Shown here in pieces: positions 6,424 through 9,975 of a stretch of 9,975 nt of DNA; position 1 is the stretch's first letter, and every line of letters starts with the position of its first letter. The notes under the pieces are model-generated. The model worked only from the letters and a program-made list of their open reading frames with translations, ran no database searches and was not told the DNA's origin. Made by a program: the position numbers and the translations under genes. The stretch comes from Cycloclasticus sp. (GTDB taxonomy: Bacteria; Pseudomonadota; Gammaproteobacteria; Methylococcales; Cycloclasticaceae), in assembly GCA_018066825.1 (NCBI GenBank), contig JAGPVU010000050.1:1-9975 (forward strand), in the 5' to 3' direction.

Positions 6424-7347
6424 CTAAAGGCCTTGTTCAATTCTCATGCGTTCTTGAACGACCTTTGCCAACTCATCTGGTTTATATTTTGCCATAAAGA
6501 TATCCGCACCTACTCGTTGTACCATCGTTTCATTAAACACACCGCTTAATGATGTGTGAAGCATCACGTACAAGCCCTCGAGCGCAGGTATTTTTCGCAC
6601 CTCAGTCACTAAGGTGTAGCCATCCATACGGGGCATTTCCACATCAGAGATAACCAAGGTCAGAAATGAGGGAACATCCACCCCATCAGCAACCCATTTT
6701 TTTATAACATCAAGGCCTTCTTGACCATCATTAGCCACGGTGTAATCCATTCCAAGGTCGTCGAGTACCCTTTTAACTTGGTTCTGGGCAACAATAGAAT
6801 CATCTACAACCAATGCATGGCCTTTTTTCTTTATTCGACGATCTATGATTTCACTTGAGACTCCTTCTGGCCCAGAGGCAACCTCACTGAGGATTTTTTC
6901 AACGTCAATAATTAAAACGTATTCATCGTCAACTTCTGTCAGCGCAGTAACGTAACCCCCATGTTCTATACCATTCGGTGGCGGCTTAATATCTTGCCAA
7001 TAGAGATTGACGATACGATCAACACCAGCAACCAAAAAACCTTGTACCGAACGGTTAAACTCGGTAATGATCACAAATGAGTTCTGATCATCATTTATTG
7101 CCGGTTCACCTATTGCCATAGACATGTCTATAACCGGAATATCTTTGCCGCGTAACTGGCAAACGCCTCGTACAACGTCATTCCCGCCGGGTATTTTTGT
7201 TAATTTTGGGCGCTGTATAACTTCTTGGATTTTAAACACATTGATACCGAATTTTTGGTCCGTACCTAAGTCGAAAATCAAAAGCTCCAGCCTATTAGTG
7301 CCCGCTAGGTTGGTACGATCATCGATACCTTTTAATATTCCTGACAT
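6424..7347 (-). CDS. cheV: CheV, CheW-receiver coupling protein
   Basis: This encodes CheV, a cytoplasmic adaptor that links chemoreceptors to the kinase CheA and has its own phosphorylatable receiver domain for adaptation. The CheW-like domain covers about residues 18-158 (LLIFDLGTDQKFGINVFKIQEV, VRGVCQLRGKDIPVIDM, YVLIIDVEKIL). The receiver domain covers about 177-300, with the acidic pair Asp182/Asp183, phospho-acceptor Asp235 in LVISDVEMPRMDGY, Thr265 and Lys287. All receiver catalytic residues are present, so it should be phosphorylated. At 307 residues it has normal length. A good AGGTG lies 7 bases past a purine-rich spacer before the ATG. It is divergent from flgA and followed by cheR, as in Pseudomonas. 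Confidence 0.97.
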   Translation of the reverse strand: MSGILKGIDDRTNLAGTNRLELLIFDLGTDQKFGINVFKIQEVIQRPKLTKIPGGNDVVRGVCQLRGKDIPVIDMSMAIGEPAINDDQNSFVIITEFNRSVQGFLVAGVDRIVNLYWQDIKPPPNGIEHGGYVTALTEVDDEYVLIIDVEKILSEVASGPEGVSSEIIDRRIKKKGHALVVDDSIVAQNQVKRVLDDLGMDYTVANDGQEGLDVIKKWVADGVDVPSFLTLVISDVEMPRMDGYTLVTEVRKIPALEGLYVMLHTSLSGVFNETMVQRVGADIFMAKYKPDELAKVVQERMRIEQGL

Positions 7348-7398
7348 TTCTTTTCACCTCGATGCATTAATGACATGTGTTTATTATTTAGTTGAAAC

Positions 7399-7423
7399 CT
7401 ACGGCATGGTTCATGCATGTTTA
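7399..7423 (-). promoter_or_regulatory. Candidate sigma-28 (FliA) promoter for cheVR
   Basis: The reverse strand has TAAACATG, 10 bases, then GCCGTAGG. This resembles the FliA consensus TAAAGTTT-N11-GCCGATAA, but the spacer is one base short and the -10 element is imperfect. It lies about 50 bases upstream of cheV. In Pseudomonas cheVR belongs to the late, sigma-28 class, which supports the idea. It overlaps the sigma-54 candidate for flgA on the other strand almost completely. Confidence 0.3.
7402..7417 (+). promoter_or_regulatory. Candidate sigma-54 promoter for flgA
   Basis: The plus strand reads CGGCATGGTTCATGCA, with GG and GC exactly 10 bases apart and good agreement with TGGCACG-N4-TTGCA. 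It would start transcription near 7428, leaving about 37 bases of leader before flgA. It shares GGCATGGTT with the flgB promoter. In Pseudomonas flgA is reported as an early sigma-54 gene, which fits. The first base (C) and the -12 element (ATGCA) deviate, so confidence is moderate. Confidence 0.5.
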
Positions 7424-7464
7424 CATAACATACTCAATTCAACATTAAGCATAGACTATAATTT

Positions 7465-8166
7465 ATGAACTTGTTTTCAAAAATAATATTTATTTTACTA
7501 TTTTTTATACAACCCGCGCTGGCTTCGGAAATTTACTTTGAAGACCATAATGTCATCAAGCAACAAGCACGCACATTCCTTACGACAAATTTAAACTCTA
7601 TTGGAAAAGAATATACCATACAAATTCACACCATTGATCCTCGACTAAAGCTTAAGAAGTGCCCGTCACCTCTGCGAATACAGTTAACCGAAACGCCGAT
7701 TAAAGCAGGAAGAAACACACTGAATATTCGTTGTATTTCAAACGCCGATTGGCGAATATTTATGTCATCAACGATTGCTCTTTTTGACAACGTTGTCGTC
7801 GCAAAAAAACCGATGCGAAAAGGGCATTTAATACAGCGCAGCGATGTTCATTTGATGAAAAAAGAAATCACCCATTTAAACTCTCGTCATTTATTAGACC
7901 CTACTCGGGCAGTCAATTTGGTGCTTAAAAAAAGGCTACGTAAAGGCGATACCATTAATCCTAATACATTGACTAAAGCCATTTTAATTAATAGAGGTGA
8001 CCAGGTGTCTATTTTGGCCTCTAATAACGGTTTTACAATCACCATGAAAGGCACCGCATTAAAGGAAGGTGGCTTGGGTGACAAAATAAGGGTTAAAAAC
8101 ACACGAACTAAAAAAACCATTCAGGCCATAGTGACAAACAAAACAACAGTCAAAGTGACCTTATGA
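7465..8166 (+). CDS. flgA: FlgA, periplasmic chaperone for P-ring assembly
   Basis: This encodes FlgA, a periplasmic chaperone that helps FlgI polymerise into the P-ring. Residues 1-20 are a signal peptide (MNLFSK, a long Ile/Leu/Phe core, then PALA before Ser21). The mature protein has Cys66 in LKKCPSPL and Cys90 in NIRC, the usual disulfide pair. A SAF domain covers about 108-172 (VVVAKKPMRKGHLIQRSDV, LKKRLRKGDTIN). The C-terminal module reads GDQVSILASNNGFTITMKG and ALKEGGLGDKIRVKNTRTKKTIQAIV. At 233 residues it is full length. No Shine-Dalgarno is visible before the ATG; the upstream bases are A/T-rich and include TATAAT 2 bases before the start. The signal peptide nevertheless supports this start. 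The gene is divergent from cheV and is followed by flgM. Confidence 0.94.
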   Translation: MNLFSKIIFILLFFIQPALASEIYFEDHNVIKQQARTFLTTNLNSIGKEYTIQIHTIDPRLKLKKCPSPLRIQLTETPIKAGRNTLNIRCISNADWRIFMSSTIALFDNVVVAKKPMRKGHLIQRSDVHLMKKEITHLNSRHLLDPTRAVNLVLKKRLRKGDTINPNTLTKAILINRGDQVSILASNNGFTITMKGTALKEGGLGDKIRVKNTRTKKTIQAIVTNKTTVKVTL

Positions 8167-8183
8167 TATTTCGTTATTTGTCC

Positions 8184-8210
8184 TTAAGATTTACCAACAG
8201 TCGCCGATAA
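8184..8210 (+). promoter_or_regulatory. Sigma-28 (FliA) promoter of flgM-flgN-pilZ
   Basis: TTAAGATT (8184-8191) and GCCGATAA (8203-8210) are separated by exactly 11 bases. The -10 element is a perfect match to the FliA consensus and the -35 element matches at 6 of 8 positions. The predicted start, near 8217, leaves a leader of about 19 bases with AGGA before the flgM ATG. Placing the anti-sigma factor under its own target sigma factor gives negative feedback, as known for flgM in enteric bacteria and Pseudomonas. Confidence 0.9.
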
Positions 8211-8235
8211 CAGTTTAAACAGATCAGGAATTATT

Positions 8236-8562
8236 ATGTCTATAAATATAAAAGGGACGTCGACCAAATCCAGTCAAACCACGTCGAAAAAATCGAATAG
8301 CTCCGGAAAAGCTAGCAAGACATCTGAAGCAAACTCAAGTAAGACAGCAACTGCTGACAGCATCGATTTAACGGCCACTGCATCAACACTTCAGCAGATT
8401 GAACAATCGCTTAGCGATATCCCCATCATCGATAGTGCGCGCGTCGAAAACGTCTCTCAGTCCATTGAAAACGGTGATTATGAAATTAATGACGACACGA
8501 TAGCTGAACGCATCATTAATAGTGAAACCGCCCTTTTAACTCAAACTAAAAAACAACCATGA
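8236..8562 (+). CDS. flgM: FlgM, anti-sigma-28 factor
   Basis: This encodes FlgM, which binds sigma-28 (FliA) and keeps late flagellar genes off until the hook is finished and FlgM is secreted through the basal body. Residues 1-40 are Ser, Thr and Lys rich and probably unfolded, as in the family. The conserved sigma-binding half starts at DSIDLTATASTLQQIEQSLS (41-60) and continues IDSARVENVSQSIENGDYEINDDTIAERIINSE (65-97), matching the FlgM pattern R-V-x-x-hydrophobic...I-x-x-G-x-Y-x-hydrophobic-x-x-x-x-hydrophobic-A-x-x-hydrophobic. At 108 residues it is normal. AGGA lies 6 bases before the ATG. It follows flgA by 69 bases, which hold its own sigma-28 promoter, and overlaps flgN by 4 bases. 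Confidence 0.94.
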   Translation: MSINIKGTSTKSSQTTSKKSNSSGKASKTSEANSSKTATADSIDLTATASTLQQIEQSLSDIPIIDSARVENVSQSIENGDYEINDDTIAERIINSETALLTQTKKQP

Positions 8563-9050
8563 ACACACAGTCCATAGAACAATTAATGAGTTTATTGCAG
8601 ACCCTAAACGCCCTTTCCAGCCAATTAAACGACCTGTTAAAACAAGAAAAAATCAGCTTAGAAATACCCGATAGTGACAATTTATTAGCGCTTTCTACTG
8701 TAAAGAAAAGGCTGGTTTCAGAGCTGGAAAAAAACACCAAAACAACACATGTTTTTCTAAAGAAAATCAATGTAACAAGAGGTTTATATCAATTAAACGA
8801 CTTTATTTCACAATTAAAGCTTACCGATACAAAGCGACTGATGACCGATCTATGGTCGGAAGTTCAACGGTTCTCGATTGACAATAAGAAACAAAATGAG
8901 GTGAACGGTTCCATTATTGAATTAAATCGTCGCTATACCCAACGGTCACTTGCTGTACTTCGCGGCCAACTGGGTGTCACTAGCACCACTTATGGCTCTA
9001 ATGGACAATCAATGAGCAGCAAGATATCAAGAAACATCACCACGGCATAA
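8559..9050 (+). CDS. flgN: FlgN, export chaperone for hook-filament junction proteins
   Basis: This encodes FlgN, a cytoplasmic helical chaperone that in studied species holds the junction proteins FlgK and FlgL and delivers them to the flagellar export gate. The 163-residue protein is nearly all helix-forming. Family features are the KKRLVSELEKN stretch (49-59) and the C-terminal block QNEVNGSIIELNRRYTQRSL (112-131) followed by AVLRGQ, then TYGSNGQ. The start ATG overlaps the flgM stop as ATGA, with no separate Shine-Dalgarno, so translation is probably coupled to flgM. The pairing with flgM is the usual flgMN arrangement. Sequence conservation in this family is low, so the call leans on both motifs and context. 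Confidence 0.92.
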   Translation: MNTQSIEQLMSLLQTLNALSSQLNDLLKQEKISLEIPDSDNLLALSTVKKRLVSELEKNTKTTHVFLKKINVTRGLYQLNDFISQLKLTDTKRLMTDLWSEVQRFSIDNKKQNEVNGSIIELNRRYTQRSLAVLRGQLGVTSTTYGSNGQSMSSKISRNITTA

Positions 9051-9056
9051 ACAATA

Positions 9057-9830
9057 ATGACCTTTCTGTCAGAATTAAAAAGCATTCTATCTACAGAAAG
9101 AAAGAAACACGACGTTTACGACGAGAACCCTAATTTTATAACGAGACCTAACCGTATTCACTACATGCTACGAAAATTAGTTGCGTCTAATGTCCATATT
9201 TCCGTTGTATTGAACGATCAATCTGAATATACCAGCAGAATATCAGACGTTCTAAACGATAGTTTCTTACTCGACCCGTTTAACGATAAGGACGGTCATA
9301 ATAAAATAACAACGAATTCAATCGTCCACATTAACGCTAAACAACAAGCTGTTCATTTTAAATTTAATACCGTCATCCTTAAACCCAACGCCGCTTTTGG
9401 CGCAGGTTATATTGCGGCGTTGCCAGAAAAAATCTATTACCCGCAAAAAAGAGCTTTCTTCCGCCTTCCCCTAGACGCCATAGGAAAATATAGCGTTAAT
9501 GCAGCCATTCAATTTTCCGAGAACGAAGTCACTGGGTATTTGTACGATATAGGCTACGGTGGCGCGTGCATCGCTGTTCAATCGACCAGCTATGTTAAAA
9601 AGGGTGACATTTTATCGCCCAGCAGTTTACGTTTAAAAAACGGCTTGACTGTCCATGTCGACCTAACCGTTTGCTCAGTAAAAAGAAACCCTCGAGAAGG
9701 GTTTACACGTCTTGGTTGTGAGTTTCTTAATTTGGAAGCAGAGTCTAAACGGCATGTTCACAAATTCATTACCGAATGCGAACGTGAGCGCGCCAAAAAC
9801 CAAATAAACCCCATTTTAAAAAACACATAA
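9057..9830 (+). CDS. flgZ: YcgR/FlgZ-type PilZ protein, predicted c-di-GMP flagellar brake
   Basis: This encodes a 257-residue protein with an N-terminal YcgR-like (PilZN) domain (about 35-125, MLRKLVASNVHISVVLND...) and a C-terminal PilZ domain (about 128-242). PilZ proteins of this type bind cyclic di-GMP and slow or bias the flagellar motor in studied bacteria. The first c-di-GMP motif RxxxR is intact as Arg132-Ala-Phe-Phe-Arg136. The second motif, normally [D/N]xSxxG, reads D164-I-G-Y-G-G169, so the Ser is replaced by Gly166. The position 6 bases after flgN, without a Shine-Dalgarno, makes it the last gene of flgMN. The same flgM-flgN-flgZ order is known in Pseudomonas. Symbol by context and domain; no motility target can be read from the sequence. 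Confidence 0.88.
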   Translation: MTFLSELKSILSTERKKHDVYDENPNFITRPNRIHYMLRKLVASNVHISVVLNDQSEYTSRISDVLNDSFLLDPFNDKDGHNKITTNSIVHINAKQQAVHFKFNTVILKPNAAFGAGYIAALPEKIYYPQKRAFFRLPLDAIGKYSVNAAIQFSENEVTGYLYDIGYGGACIAVQSTSYVKKGDILSPSSLRLKNGLTVHVDLTVCSVKRNPREGFTRLGCEFLNLEAESKRHVHKFITECERERAKNQINPILKNT

Positions 9831-9876
9831 AACACCCACTTTACACTACCCTTAAAAACCCCATTAGTGCTATTAT

Positions 9877-9905
9877 TTGATCTCATAAACCTCTACTTTT
9901 AAGGT
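9877..9905 (+). promoter_or_regulatory. Weak candidate sigma-70 promoter for the tRNA gene
   Basis: TTGATC (9877-9882) and TAAGGT (9900-9905) are 17 bases apart and could be -35 and -10 elements, starting transcription about 20 bases before the tRNA. The -35 element is fair and the -10 element is poor (3 of 6). Listed because no better promoter is visible in this gap. Confidence 0.2.
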
Positions 9906-9921
9906 ACCAATTAATACCTTA
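9900..9921. repeat. Inverted repeat TAAGGTA-N8-TACCTTA between flgZ and the tRNA gene
   Basis: A perfect 7-base stem (9900-9906 with 9915-9921) with an 8-base loop is followed by TTTTAT. It could be a weak terminator for flgMN-flgZ, but the stem has only two G-C pairs and the T-run is short. It could also be an operator in the tRNA leader. No stronger terminator is seen downstream of flgZ. Confidence 0.35.
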
Positions 9922-9931
9922 TTTTATCGAC

Positions 9932-9975
9932 GCCTCGGTAGCTCAGTCGGATAGAGCGCACCCCTCCTAAGGGTG
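9932..9975 (+). tRNA. tRNA-Arg, anticodon CCT (5' part; cut by window edge)
   Basis: The acceptor strand is GCCTCGG (9932-9938), followed by TA, the D-stem GCTC (9941-9944) pairing with GAGC (9954-9957) around AGTCGGATA. The anticodon stem CACCC (9959-9963) pairs with GGGTG (9971-9975), enclosing the loop CTCCTAA. The anticodon at 9966-9968 is CCT, which reads AGG, an arginine codon. The T arm and 3' acceptor strand lie beyond the window. This is a good cloverleaf half, so the identity is firm. Single-copy tRNA-Arg genes are frequent integration sites, but no integrase is visible on this side. Confidence 0.95.

Noticed and set aside
6421..6432. GGCCTAAAGGCC hairpin at the cheV-cheR junction
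   Set aside because: The stem is only 5 bases with a 2-base loop and no T-run; it overlaps the cheV stop and is unlikely to end transcription.
7434..7462. Sigma-70 promoter using TATAAT at 7457-7462 for flgA
   Set aside because: The matching -35 region is poor and transcription would begin inside the flgA start codon region, which conflicts with the signal peptide start.
1..9975. A novel defence, mobile or biosynthetic system
   Set aside because: All sizeable frames on both strands are accounted for by known flagellar and chemotaxis genes or their antisense shadows; no transposase, integrase, toxin-antitoxin pair or CRISPR-like array is present.

Overview
This window is a flagellar and chemotaxis cluster from a Gram-negative, polarly flagellated type of gammaproteobacterium, probably marine or aquatic. 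Three things point there. The genes encode outer-membrane and periplasmic ring proteins (FlgH, FlgI, FlgA). The order flgBCDEFGHI - cheR - cheV - (divergent) flgA - flgM - flgN - PilZ gene matches the Pseudomonas-type arrangement. The promoters look like sigma-54 and sigma-28 flagellar promoters. The genus cannot be fixed from the sequence alone.

Left part (1-5415, minus strand): one tightly packed operon read right to left, flgB, flgC, flgD, flgE, flgF, flgG, flgH and flgI. The flgI gene runs off the left edge after 113 codons. Gaps are 2-27 bases, and most genes have clear Shine-Dalgarno sites. The products are the proximal rod (FlgB, FlgC, FlgF), distal rod (FlgG), hook cap/scaffold (FlgD), hook (FlgE), L-ring lipoprotein (FlgH) and P-ring protein (FlgI). 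The operon is headed by a well-matched sigma-54 site (5446-5461). About 65-100 bases upstream of it lies a cluster of AGCGGCAA repeats, placed where a sigma-54 activator would bind.

Middle part (5579-7347, minus strand): cheV and then cheR, encoding a chemotaxis coupling/receiver protein and the receptor methyltransferase.

Right part (7465-9830, plus strand): flgA (P-ring chaperone), flgM (anti-sigma-28 factor) behind an excellent sigma-28 promoter, flgN (export chaperone for hook-filament junction proteins) and a YcgR/FlgZ-type PilZ protein that probably couples c-di-GMP to motility. The flgM, flgN and pilZ genes are nearly contiguous. The 117-base gap between the divergent cheV and flgA holds overlapping candidate promoters in both directions.

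Right edge (9932-9975): the 5' half of a tRNA-Arg gene with anticodon CCT, cut by the window end.

Together the genes follow the build order of the basal body and hook. FlgM and sigma-28 provide the late-gene checkpoint, FlgN feeds the next export substrates, and CheV, CheR and the PilZ protein adjust rotation. I see no mobile element, CRISPR array, defence system or clearly new system. The points of interest are regulatory (the repeat cluster and the overlapping divergent promoters) and one altered PilZ motif.
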